From Undaria pinnatifida (taxonomy: Eukaryota > Sar > Phaeophyceae > Laminariales > Alariaceae): a DNA stretch of 64,000 nt. Where the stretch lies: assembly GCA_012845835.1 (NCBI GenBank), contig JABAKD010000014.1, forward strand, positions 4,393,896-4,457,895. Direction: 5' to 3'. The notes beneath the pieces were generated by a model. That model saw only the letters and a list, made by a program, of their open reading frames with translations, did not search any database and was not told where the DNA came from. A program made the position numbers and the translations under genes. Below are positions 1-10,076 of this stretch, piece after piece (positions within the stretch are counted from its first letter, which is position 1; each line of letters starts with the position of its first letter).

Positions 1-290
1 TTGCGGTCGGTCAAGGGATCAAAGTACCGTCTCCTGACACACGTCCAGCGGTCGGTCAAGGGTGTCGAACCGATCATTCCACACTTGAACCTAGTAGTTT
101 GGCGTCAGTCAAGGTACATTATTGAAAAATTGCCGTCGGTCAAGGGGTCAAAGTACCGTCTCCTGACACACGTCCAGCGGTCGGTCAAGGGTGTCAAACC
201 GATAATTCCACACTGAAACCTACTAGTATGGTGTCAATCAAGGTAAATTATTGGAAAAATTGCTCCCGTCCGTCGGTCAAGGCAAGAACG
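1..290. repeat. tandem repeat, about 129-bp unit
   Basis: Two full copies and the start of a third share the core GTCGGTCAAGGG followed by a block containing CCGTCTCCTGACACACG. The second copy starts about 129 bases after the first. The array may continue beyond the left edge. No coding function is evident; short open frames through it follow the repeat. Confidence 0.8.
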
Positions 291-794
291 TGCTGTTTCT
301 TGGCATCTTTGGGCCTGTCTATATACGATGTTCCATGTATTCACGTAACTTGATTTTTTTTTCTGTTTCTATCCGGTCGAAAACGATCAAAACACAGGAG
401 AACGAAACAGGGGGCGAGGGAAAAAGAAAAACCAGAGGGGATACGTCAGCCGGGCCAGCACGAAACAGTAGCGCAGAATCGTTCCACGGTAGCCCCCCCA
501 ATCAATGTTCCCTTAACGAAATCCCCGGTTTTGAAACCAGCTCCCGGCCGTATCCCCTGAAATACGCTGCCCCTCGCCACCAGGGCGTCATTCGTTCGAT
601 ATCCCCTTCAAAACAAGAAACATATGTGGCGAAGATTTGCTTTTCAAAGCAGCCGTGCTCGTGTCGAGCAGCCATGAAGCGCTCGTTTGTTGACGGAGAA
701 AATCGCTGTTTTTTTTTGTGGGGGGCTATTGTCGTAGAATCAGTCTGCAGGTAATATATTGTATGAATTCGTTTTTGGGCTTTTTTCGTGCGCA

Positions 795-965
795 CAAATT
801 GACTTGCGGAAAGCGCGAGAGCGTGAGCCAGCAAAACACTCGATGAAAAATCGACGAGCAGTGAGATTGCTGAAGAACCCTATGAGCGATCAAAATCGAA
901 GGCAAGAATCGGGGGGGATAAGGGACGACACCTGTGACCACGGCTAGTCCGGAAGCTGGAAAGTA
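795..965 (+). repeat. SINE-like tail fragment
   Basis: This stretch shares the GCGAGAGCGTGAGCCAGC-type block and the end block 'cacctgtgaccacggct' with the SINE-like copy near 52.0-52.25 kb. No tRNA-like head is visible, so it is read as a 5'-truncated copy. Confidence 0.45.
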
Positions 966-1089
966 GATGTGTGTGAAAAATATATGTATATTTGTATAAT
1001 ATTATATTGTGTTGTTGAGGTCTCCTGCCGACGAGAAGACACCGAATTATGCAAGGTTATGTTCTGTAGGGTTTGTGGATTCCGGGTAA

Positions 1090-1495
1090 GGGTATGGCAC
1101 TCTTACAGAATTTCCAGAAGTTTCGGGCACGGGTATGGAAGTGTCACAGAACTCACAGACGTTCCGGGTATTGTGGAACGGGCTTACAGAACTCACAGAA
1201 GTTGCGGGCGGGCACGAAACGCGCTGTACCCGCACCCCGCGGGTATTGCGGCTCGGGCCGTACAGAACTCACAGAAGTTCCGGGTACGGGTATGAAAATC
1301 TTACAGAACTTCCAGAAGTTCCGGGTATTGTGGCACGGGCGTACAGAAGTTACAGGAGTTCCGGGCAGGCATGAAAATGATGTACCCGTACCCCGGGTAT
1401 TTGTGGCCCTGGCGTACAGAACGTCCAGAAGTTCCGGGTGCGGGTTTTAATGTCCTACAGAACTTACAAAAGTTCCGGGAAAGGGTAATTAATAC
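1090..1495. repeat. minisatellite, 30-40 bp unit
   Basis: About ten degenerate copies of a unit built on ACAGAACTCACAGAAGTTCC followed by GGGTA or GGGCA. It ends against a short GGGTAAATACCCGG block. All reading frames across it are repeat-derived. Confidence 0.8.
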
Positions 1496-2012
1496 CCGGG
1501 TAAATACCCGGCCTCGGGGGAGGAGTTCGATTTGACGTGAAGGATTCCAATGAACTTGCACGGCATTTGTTATCACTGGGCCAACGTTTCCGAGGCAATC
1601 CGTCGCAGCTTTGAGGGCTATCGGCAACCACCACCGTGGCGATAAATCGTGAACCTCAACGAGTGCCGACCGGGGCAACAGCCACGTCTACTGTTCTGTA
1701 ACAGGTCATACTATGGCGTACCCCAGCAGTGGTGCCTGAAAAAAAAGGCGATCGCAAGCCCAATTTTGCCACCAGCTCAATAAGCCAAGCGCCACGACAA
1801 AGAAGCGAAGCAACCGAAAACACAAGAGGACAGTTCCAGACTTCGATTGATAGCGAGATCTGCATTATTCCGACCGGAAAAAAAAAAAAACGTTGGCGCA
1901 ATACGTGGTTTCCCGATATGAGGCAAATTCGTATGTTTCCACCATCTTCGAATCGAATCCAATTCGATTCATAAACATAAACCTGGTATATTATAATAAT
2001 GAAAATACACTC

Positions 2013-2205
2013 CAGCTGTGAGATCGAGGATTTTGTTGAAACTCATCTTTGCAAGCTGTGTGTGATACTCCGATCGCGCGTATTACGGGTTGTGTGTCCT
2101 CGTTAAGGATATAGGTCGGCGACTCCCCTTGCAACTACAGTGTAGCTATCAGGGTCAAGAGGATGATGTTGGTCAGTCTGTGCGCGGAAACTATAAAACC
2201 CGTTG
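2013..2205 (+). mobile_element. TIR element family D, truncated copy
   Basis: It begins with CAGCTGTGAGAT and shares the whole interior (CTCATCTTTGCAAGCTGTGT, then a block with GGCGACTCCCCTTGC) with the complete copies at 6285 and 56989. Sequence identity stops after CTATAAAACCCG, so the right TIR is missing. Confidence 0.65.
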
Positions 2206-2267
2206 TATATATGTCATATATTCTGTGTGTGCGTTTTTTTTATTTCCACATTTGGTCCTGATGACTA

Positions 2268-2861
2268 TAGTAGGGGGGGGCAGCAATGCGGTGGTGTGCG
2301 AGAGCAATGCGACCGCCTTATAGGGGGAGGCCGCCTTATTAATTCTATGTTATGAGTGCAATCCCCCAGTACTATAAGCGCCGAGCGCTTTTGACCGCCT
2401 TGTATCGGGATACCGCCTTACTCAGACCGCCATATATCGGGATACCGCCTTACTCAGACTGCCTTATATCGGGATACCACCTTGCTCAGACCGCCTTATA
2501 CCGGTATACCGCCTTACTCAGACCTCCTAAAATCGGGACACCGCCTTACTCAGACCGCCTTATATCGGGATATCGCCTTGCTCAGACCGCCTTGTATCGG
2601 GATACCGCCTTGCTCAGACCACCTTATATCGGGATACCGCCTTACTCAGACTCCCTTGCATCGGGATACCGCCTTACTCAGACCGCCTAATATCGGGATA
2701 CCGCCTAACTCAGACCACCTTATATCGGGATACCGCCTTACTCAGACTCCCTTGCATCGGGATACCGCCTTACTCAGACCGCCTTATATCGGGATATCGC
2801 CTTGCTCAGACCGCCTTGTATCGGGATACCGCCTTGCTCAGGCTGCCTGGACCCCTACTGC
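2268..2861 (+). mobile_element. TIR element family A, copy 1, with internal minisatellite
   Basis: The left end AGTAGGGGGG and right end GGACCCCTACTG are inverted copies. A unique-looking head (GTGTGCGAGAGCAATGCGAC) is followed by about 14 copies of a 32-bp unit made of CCGCCTTATATCGGGATA plus CCGCCTTACTCAGA. No transposase frame is present. The CAGTAGGGG end and a TA just outside some copies recall Tc1/mariner-pogo ends; that is inference. The element lies downstream of the recognised Josephin exons. Confidence 0.75.
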
Positions 2862-3074
2862 ATTACAACAGAATGTCATACTCCATTTACAGTCGGTTTC
2901 AACCGTTGCGTTGCATATTCCCCCATCACAGGAGTTGTATCAGAACCGAGAAAAGGAGCCCGTGCCACACACACAGCATGCATGGGGCCCCCTCTTCCTA
3001 TTAATAGTCCCTCGATGCTACACCGCTGCTATATGTGATACGTTGCTCTATCCATACAAAAAACCAAAGAACAT

Positions 3075-3152
3075 CTACCTTGGGAGTAAAGACCGCATGA
3101 AAAACTGACTCGACCTTCCTTGAGTTGTGAGGGACCTCGACGAGGACGTCGA
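3075..3152 (-). pseudogene. decayed copy of the 3' edge of Josephin exon 2
   Basis: Read on the minus strand this matches the last roughly 75 bases of Josephin exon 2, including the end HAVFTPK (HAVFNPK in the exon) and the splice donor AAG|gta. Inside, a C-run and substitutions have destroyed the YYDINVLLEAL part. It lies 1.6 kb downstream of the exon, in the expected intron. A functional exon is unlikely because the start is ruined. Confidence 0.7.
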
Positions 3153-3484
3153 TGCCCCCCCCCAAAATAACTCGGACCGGCCATTTTTGGCGTAAGTTTT
3201 TGCAGTTGCTTCGCAATAAAGTTCGCTCCCCATACACGGGGAAATCCCGGGTGCCGTGTATGTGGTCGCCACAAACATTCGGATGTTATTTTTTTTTCTT
3301 TATTGGTTGGCGGGTGATCGCTGGTTAGGACAGCTCGCGCTGTCGAGCTACCACGCGAAGTGAAGGATACGCCAGCTTTTGCGCTGGATTGCGAACACAA
3401 TTGAGTTAAATTGACACACGACACACGTATGAAAAAATACGTGGAAGTGTGTGGTGAGCTTAAGCTTTTGTTTTTCGCCGTCCG

Positions 3485-3895
3485 CCGGGGGGGTGTACTC
3501 AGTTTGTGCATGACCGTAGTCGTATGACCACATACCCTCGCATCCCTACTACGCCGGATCGGAGCACGTCGGGTGTTCATCAACCAGGCAGACATTGCTT
3601 GCACCAAGAGCGAATGCGCCGTGAGGTGTTCGGCGAGTCGCATGAAGGGTGAACAGTATCCTTCCAAGAACCGCTCGTGAGCGGACTTCGGCACCTTACG
3701 CATACTTTCTTGCTTGTGGATGACAGCGCCAACGAGTAGCTTTGTTTTCTGGTGTGGCCACTCCAGAGACAGCAGTAGGTAATACTATGTAACTGCTTCT
3801 TGGGTGCCTTATCTATTCACACTGCGTGATGCGATCATTCTCCTTGTGCGGAATTAGGGTTCTCCACCCCGCACAATATAGTCTAACTCCATGAT
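3485..3895 (-). repeat. dispersed repeat family E, copy 1
   Basis: A roughly 400-bp repeat, matching 38436-38835 in the opposite strand sense. Landmarks are GAGTGGCCACTCCAGA, the ATGCGACTCGCC region and the end 'catgcacaaactgagtac'. It is sense to the Josephin gene. Open frames of up to 224 codons here are produced by the repeat and show no recognisable domain. Confidence 0.75.
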
Positions 3896-4769
3896 CATCA
3901 TGGTGATCGCCAAAAAAAAAAAAAGGTACCCTGGTTGTCTAGCTCACGCAGTGATTGGTATGTTTACAGCGTCGTTGCCAACCAACGCTCCAACCCCAAT
4001 ATTATACTTGTAATGTTTTACAGCGTCGGTGCCAACCGAGGCCAATTATTACACAGATGTATTTCGGGGAATTAAAAAAAAACAAAAAAAGGACTTGGCG
4101 GAAGGATTTTCTGAAATGACATTTTTTTTTTTCAAATTTGGAATGAATGTTGACACGTTACGCCAATGGAAACAACAAAAAAACACGTTGTTGTTCTCAC
4201 ATTAACTCGCACAATCAAGTCCGTGGTCATAGGACAGGCTCCAGTCACTCTGTGGAGTGGATATATATCCAGGGGAAAAAAAGGCTACCACGAGCTGTAC
4301 GCGTAAGTATCACAGCTGAAGCAATTCATGCATCCGCGCCCAAAAATAAAAAGAATGGAGTCGCAAGTCAGACTACGTACGCGCCAAGGCCCGTACTAGT
4401 ATATGCGTTTCAATACTCGCATCCGAAAACCACAACTACATCCCGTGCCACCCAGGAAACCCAACCAATATACAATAAATCCGAGGAGTAAAAAAAGGAA
4501 CTACGAGTAAGGAGGAACGAAAAGAAAAGAAAAGAACGAGAGAAATAGAAAACGAACCTATACTTCGTACGTACCTAATATGCTACGTAGAAACAAAAAA
4601 ATAAAAGAACGAGAGAAACAACAGAAAACGAACCAAGCAAAACAACGCGTATACCCAACATGCTACGTAGGCTCGCCGGCAGGGGAGTGCGGCGAGGTAA
4701 AAACGGCCATCTACACGCATCGCTACCAAAAGAAGTACCAACAAGAAAATACGCGTCCGGTTATTTTAC

Positions 4770-4938
4770 CTTGGGATTGAAGACAGCGTGAAGACTAACG
4801 TGGCAGTTCTTGAGCTTGAGGGCCTCGAGCAGGACGTTGATGTCGTAGTACCCTACCTGGGGGACCAGCGACTTGTACGGGTTGACCCACATGCGGCCCA
4901 TGCCGGACTCTTGCCGCATGGCGGCTTCACGGTCAAAC
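4770..4938 (-). CDS. Josephin-type deubiquitinase, exon 2
   Basis: This exon starts after the acceptor ttgatcag and ends AAG|gtaaaa. It has 1 + 168 bases, so it completes the Leu codon begun in exon 1 and then encodes 56 residues ending in phase 0. The segment NPYKSLVPQVGYYDINVLLE resembles the second helix region of Josephin domains (typically a 'G.YDVNVI..AL' pattern). The exon begins FDREAAMRQESG, similar to the region following the first helices in ataxin-3-type proteins. The catalytic His of the family would lie in the next exon, which is not recognised between here and base 1. No frameshift is seen. Confidence 0.8.
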
Positions 4939-5149
4939 CTGATCAAGATCGTGTCAGAATTCACTCAAGCGTGTCAGTGTAGAAGTAGCAGAGGCCAAGT
5001 ATGTCGTGGTATTGTTCATACTATCGCGTGTCGTACCCTAGTTGTCGTGAGCCTGGGTCCTTTTATGCTCCAGTTTTTTTTTTTCTCGATTTTAAAAAAT
5101 CGCGTATTTTATTTTTTTGTTTCGTCGCTGAACGTGCAAGAGCAACGGC

Positions 5150-5420
5150 GAACCGTGGAGGGGGGTGGGTGGGGGGTAGTAGAAGGCAAGCACCGGGGGG
5201 ATAGTCGCCCTACGGTAGCCCCCCTAACTTTTCCTTAACGAAGTCGCCGGTTTTGAAACCAGCCCCCGGCCGTATCTCCTGAAATACGTTGCCCCTTACC
5301 ACCCTTGCCATCCTTTGCAACCAAGAAGAGTGTTTGAGGATGGTTTTTTCGTGGCATGCTTCCTCGTGGCATGCTTGCTCGTGTCGAGCGGCGATAAAAA
5401 CGTTCGTTAAAGAATATCAC
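5150..5420 (+). repeat. dispersed repeat related to 380-720 and 24840-25510
   Basis: It shares the block 'ctacggtagccccc', then GTCGCCGGTTTTGAAACCAG and CCGTATCTCCTGAAATACG, with 480-570 and with 24850-24930. Function unknown. Confidence 0.6.
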
Positions 5421-5510
5421 CGGTTTGCGGGGCGCGGGCTATCGTAGAATCAGTCGGGAGGAGGAGGAGGGAACGACGCCTGTGATCACGGCCTATGATA
5501 CTCATAGTAG

Positions 5511-5935
5511 ACGCGTGCTGCGATAGAGGTATACCTTTTTTTGGCGAAAATGGTTTCTGAATGACGGGGCTCCTTAACCCAAAATCGTCGGAAAAAAAAC
5601 GCCATTTTTTTTTGCATGGGACGCGTGCCACGATAGAGGTATACCTTTTTTTGGCGAAAATGGTTTCTTAATGACGGGGCTCCTTAACCTACTACAACTA
5701 TCGTCGGAAAAAAAACGCCATTTTTCTTTGCATGACGCGTGCCACGATAGAGGTATACCTTTTTTTGGCGAAATGGTTTCTTAATGACGGGGCTCCTTAA
5801 CCTACTACCACTATCGTCGGAAAAAAAACGCCATTTTTCTTTGCATGACGCGTGCCACGATAGAGGTATGCCTTTTTTTGGCGAAAATGGTGTCTGAATG
5901 ACGGGGCTCCTTAGCCCAAAATCGTCGGAAATTTC
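5511..5935. repeat. tandem array of the right half of TIR family B
   Basis: Four head-to-tail units of about 105-125 bp. Each runs from CGTGCCACGATAGAGGTAT through TGACGGGGCTCCTTA to CGTCGGAAAAAAAACGCC. The same block forms the right part of the complete family B elements at 14532 and 27435, so the array looks like an amplified element end. Confidence 0.8.
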
Positions 5936-6284
5936 TCATTTCTTGTTCCGCAAAAGTCGAACCTTTTTCTTATACCTAGGGCTATATGGGTTTGCAGTGT
6001 TTGGTCATCGGGTGTTGCCCTTTCAGTTTCCTCAACATATGTTTTTGCCTTCAGATGGGTAGACTTTAGTCTAGCGCTTGTCTTGTCTTGTCTTTTCTTT
6101 TTCTTTTTCTTTTCATTTCTTTTATTTTCCTTTCCCGTTTCGCTTTCTTTCCTTATATTTTTCCTTTTCTTCTATGTCTTTTCTTGCGTTTTGTTTTTTT
6201 CCCCAATTGACTCGAGTCTGACGTGCGTATGCGTAGTGACAGGTACCACGTGTAATATATACTAGAAAAAATAAAAACACGCTC

Positions 6285-6500
6285 CAGCTGTGAGATCCAA
6301 GATTTTGTCGAAACTCATCTCTGCAAGCTGTGTGTGATGCTCCGATCACGCGTATTACCGGGGGTGTTTCCTCATTAAGGATATAGGTCGGCGACTCCCC
6401 TTGCAACTACAAGCTTACCAGGGTCAACAGGGTGATGTTAGACAGTCTGCGCGCGGAAGCTATAAAACCCGTTTTTGAGGGGGACAAAATCTGACAGCTG
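6285..6500 (+). mobile_element. TIR element family D, complete copy
   Basis: 216 bp, bounded by CAGCTGTGAGAT and its near-perfect inverse ATCTGACAGCTG. It has no coding capacity, so it is a MITE-like element. It is followed by a partial repeat of its end at about 6655-6705. Confidence 0.75.
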
Positions 6501-7019
6501 TGGAAGAAAATGCATCAGTTTATCAAGTGTATCCTGTAAGTCGTATAACCGGTGGGGGGAGGGCGGAGTTTTTAAGAGCGTGGGGGCCTGGGTTTGAACA
6601 GGAGGGAGCGCGGGGACGGGGGCGGGGGGCGGGGGGGGCGGGCGGGGCAACTCAATCTGTGCGAGGAAACTATATACCAGGTATCCTTTAAGGGACAAAT
6701 CTGACGCAATACTCAAGTATATATACATATTTTATATGTATGCGTGGTAGTCTTTTCTGGGTGGCAAGCGGTGTAGTCGGGCTTTTTCAGGCGCGAGAAG
6801 TGAGACGTATTGTACCAGTAGTATGAACCTGGCACGTCGTAGGCTGACTCTTGATTTCATCTTTTATTTTTTCTGGCGGAGGCATTAGTTGCGTCAGCCA
6901 TGATATATGCGAGTACCACCTTTGGTTTTGTTCGTCTTTTTTTCCATGGGGTATTCCTCCACTCCAGAGTGACTGGAGCCTGCCCTGTGACCACGGACTT
7001 GATTATGCGAGTTAATGTG

Positions 7020-7095
7020 AGAACAGCAACAACAACAACAGCAGTAACAACAACTCAACAGCAGCAGCAACAACAACAGCAACAACAAGAGCTCC
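7020..7095 (+). repeat. CAA/CAG triplet tract
   Basis: An imperfect CAR triplet run within the Josephin intron. It is next to a block shared with 4190-4260 ('cgcacaatcaagtccgtgg' region, opposite strand). Confidence 0.8.
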
Positions 7096-8354
7096 TCAAG
7101 CGGTTACGAGCCTCGGAAACAAAGATGATGCATCCCTACTGTAACGTGTCAGTGCCACAAAGGTGAAAACCCACCCTCGCTACGAAGTTGATAAAAATGA
7201 CGGCACAAACCAACAACCAAAATAATTTTCAGCGAATACTCGTACGGCAACGCTAAACTTTTTGTTTCAATTGGAGAAAATATCGCACTCGCACGAGTCT
7301 TGGTAGGACACACAACGACCGTGAGCGCCCGGCGGACACAACCACAGCAGCGTAGCAGGGTAGGCACTCCACCGACTGTTGATAATAGATGCCAACGGAT
7401 GAGCTTTCACCGGAGCGCCTCGCATCGTTAATCCTTCGCAATGCATGACGACGTCGGAGCTGGTATGATACATAATAAACAAAACGAACGTCCAACCGCA
7501 ACAAAAAGTAACTCAACATCACGTCGTTTGTTTGCATGCCGGCTTCACCGGAAGCGGGCTACGAAAGCTGCTTTCACGTTTTGGTTGAGCCGGGGTGGGA
7601 GGGTCAGCAGAGGTACGGTAGCACGCAGAAATTCTCGTATATATACTTTGTCTTCGCGTTTAGGTCAATCCCCGATTGTGTCTGCTTTCGCCTACAAGAG
7701 CGAGAGAGGGTTCCTTTTCGTCCCGGCTTTTTTTTACAGCCAGGCTGGCGATGCAAAGTTCGAAGAGATACGGCCTCTACCAACTGTTTGACGTACGAAG
7801 CAGAAGTTGTTGTGTAGCCCGCCAGTAAATTACTCGCGAGGCAAACCAACTGCGGCGTGCGAAGATGGGAAGGGGCGCGGCGCTGGACTTTACACGTAAC
7901 TACCCGCGCTTCAAACCAACTGCGGCGTGCGACGCGCTGTGGATGGGCGCGGCGCTGCTGTATAAGGAGGGAACATATAATGGTTATTGTTGTCGCGAGT
8001 TACAGAGTTATTAGTTTACCATCTTTGGGCTCCAGAAGGGAAAAACATCGACGAAACAAACAGAAAAAATGACTCCATCACAATACACAGTACCATTAAC
8101 TTACTGAAAGCACAGCGAGCTGCTGGCTGGCTTCACGGAGTGGCCTAGCTTACTTTCCGAGCTACAACAGTTCAAGGCAGTAATATCGCACGCGCGCAGC
8201 AAGACACCACCACCATATATACGACTCAGAACGCCGCTGCGCGCGCTCACACGAGACGGTTGATGAAAAGGCCGAGTGATACGACGAGTATATTCTCGAC
8301 GGCTTTGATCGCATGCTTTCGGTCTCAAAAAGATCAAGCAACGTGTGCACTCAC

Positions 8355-8500
8355 AGCTCCGTCGCGATGTCCTCCATAAGAGAAGCGGTTGCCCATGGCT
8401 CTTGGAAGAGGTTGTTCAGCGTGTGCACGGCGCAGTGCATGAGATACTGCTTCTCGTGGTACATGGCAGGTGTGGGAGATGTCGCTTCCAGCGCAGCCAT
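8355..8500 (-). CDS. Josephin-type deubiquitinase, exon 1 (start of gene)
   Basis: Josephin proteases are cysteine proteases that cleave ubiquitin from proteins (ataxin-3, JOSD1/2 families). This exon encodes 48 residues plus two bases and ends at the consensus donor gtgagt. It contains YHEKQYLMHCAVHTLNNLFQ: the family signature with the oxyanion Gln (residue 18) and the nucleophile Cys (residue 23) followed by the conserved H.LNN. The ATG at 8500 (MAALEATS) is preferred because the domain starts 13 residues later, as in JOSD-like proteins. An in-frame ATG at 8632 would add a Pro-rich 44-residue extension and cannot be excluded. The joint with exon 2 preserves the frame across a 3.4-kb intron. 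The gene is divergent from the kinesin at 9849. The rest of the protein, including the catalytic His, is not visible, so activity cannot be judged. Confidence 0.85.
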
Positions 8501-9848
8501 GGTGCTCAAGAGGTGATGTGGTGTCCTTTGCGGTGGTGGTAGTACGATTGCTCGACAGGGTGCAGAAGGAGGAAGGGCAGGGGGAGTGAGCAGTGGGGTG
8601 TAGAGGACAGAGCTGAAAATACCCCTCCCCAATCGGCACTATGGCCTTGGGTGCCTCATCGCTATCACCAAGGTCCAATGCCGAAGCAGTACCTACACCT
8701 GTGATTCCATTAAGTTTTTGGCGAGTTGGAACTCATGGGCAGTTGTGTACCATCGAGGACGTCGAATTTCCGAATTTTCGAATTTTCAAATTTCGAAGGG
8801 AACGCATGAACAATCCTTACGGTTCGCGCGCGATGTGGTTTTGTTTTTGTGTGCTGTATATCCGTCCGTTGATGAATGATCGCGATCTTTGGGCCAAGTA
8901 CCACAGGTGTATCGGGCAGTACGTGTTTGGATCAAACCCACGGGCTACTTATAGACGTCCTTCCGCCCCCATCCGCCCCCGCATCATGTGCATGCTGTGC
9001 GCCCGAGTAGCTAGCAAATTTAACGGTGTCATGACGCGAAGAGCGCTGTTTGTGGCGGGTAAGAGTAGCATGTGCGAATGCGCGCATACACATGCAGATA
9101 GATATGGCGGTCTCGCTGTAACCTATAAAGTCTAGTGCTGGTATGTCCCGGTCGAAAACATCGGCAATATAAAGCCAACCGGCACTACTTCGAATTATTT
9201 TGCTACTGGTTGTTCGCCTCCCCGCCGAGCGATCTAGCAAGCACAATGTCGGGCAACCAGCACGACTCAACCGGCGCGCTATAGCGGGACCGCCGACGCT
9301 GTTTGTAGTTCTTATCATAAGAGATCCGGCGACGGATGAACGCACCAAACACCGAAACTTCGCATCCCGTGACAACGGATGTACGATGCCTGCGCGGTAA
9401 ACGAGTGTGGTATTACAGCAACGCCAGCAGGGATTAACGGTGCTGTCGCACAAACAGGAGTTGAGAGTGTAAAAGCGGAGGCAGGGGCAATGTTCTTGTG
9501 TCGTAGTGGTGTTGAACGAGCGAGTTGAAGAAAAAAAAAATCCATGTTTGGACATGAATATAAGGACCGTGTTTATTTTATGTTGAAATGTAAACTGTAC
9601 TAAAGCTTAGGTCAACAGTATATGCCTATTTATGGAAACCGTCAAATTTTGGGGTTGAGGGAGTTCGACAAATTCCAGGAAGCTTTTCGTTTTCCAATTA
9701 CCGTTGATCGTTTTCAAAGTATTCACTCGGCTTGCTGCAGTTCTCTCGAGAAGACAGAGCAAGCAAAGCGCCAAGAGGAGCGCTACCTGAGTCAGCAGTG
9801 AGCAAAGCACGGCCATCTTCTGGGTGTGGATAAGGGGGACTCGCGGTG
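8501..9848. promoter_or_regulatory. divergent intergenic region, Josephin gene / kinesin gene
   Basis: The two start codons face away from each other about 1.35 kb apart, so this segment must hold at least part of both promoters. No TATA box or other element can be called with confidence. An AT-rich stretch of repeated GAATTTTCGAATTTTC type lies at 8765-8800. A 207-codon minus frame (8932-9555) and a 69-codon minus frame (9607-9816) are present without recognisable domains. Confidence 0.5.
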
Positions 9849-10076
9849 ATGGCTGAGTCCGCGAAAGTCCGGGTGGGCGTCAGGGTGCGACCGCTGTTGC
9901 CCCGAGAGGCAGCGCAGGATGTACCTCCAATTATCTCACACCCTTCCGAGAAGCAGGTGCTCGTTGACGGCAATGCTGCGCACCGCTTCACCTACGACCA
10001 CGTCTTCCCCGTGCACGCCAGCCAGAGGGACTTGTACGCGAGCACGGCGGCACAGATGCTGCAGCCCTTCCTCGAT
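9849..10076 (+). CDS. kinesin exon 1: motor N-terminus
   Basis: 76 codons, ATG to CTCGAT|gtgaga. It opens [20 protein letters not shown], the beta-1 strand of a kinesin motor, and contains FTYDHVF. It ends MLQPFLD, where related motors continue with about four residues before GYN. The ATG is the only one fitting the motor start. Confidence 0.9.

Larger units (their letters stand above)
4939..8354 (-). other. Josephin intron 1
   Basis: The intron runs from gtgagt at 8354 to ttgatcag at 4939. It holds a tandem TIR-element array (5511-5935), a complete family D element (6285-6500), a G-rich tract near 6600-6650 and a CAR triplet tract (7020-7095). Apart from these no gene is seen; the longer frames near 7250-7850 have no domain and no conserved start. 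Confidence 0.7.

Noticed and set aside
1301..1678. Minus-strand frame containing VHWNPSRQI, similar to the catalytic HW..R region of Josephin domains
   Set aside because: The conserved 'YNLDS' that should follow is absent, and no acceptor/donor pair frames it well. Too weak to call exon 3.
8932..9555. 207-codon minus-strand frame between the two genes
   Set aside because: Irregular composition, no recognisable domain, no splice or start support.
9607..9816. 69-codon minus-strand frame with a signal-peptide-like start (MAVLCSLLTQVALLLALCLL)
   Set aside because: It starts only 33 bases from the kinesin ATG and probably covers its 5' leader. A hydrophobic start alone is weak evidence.
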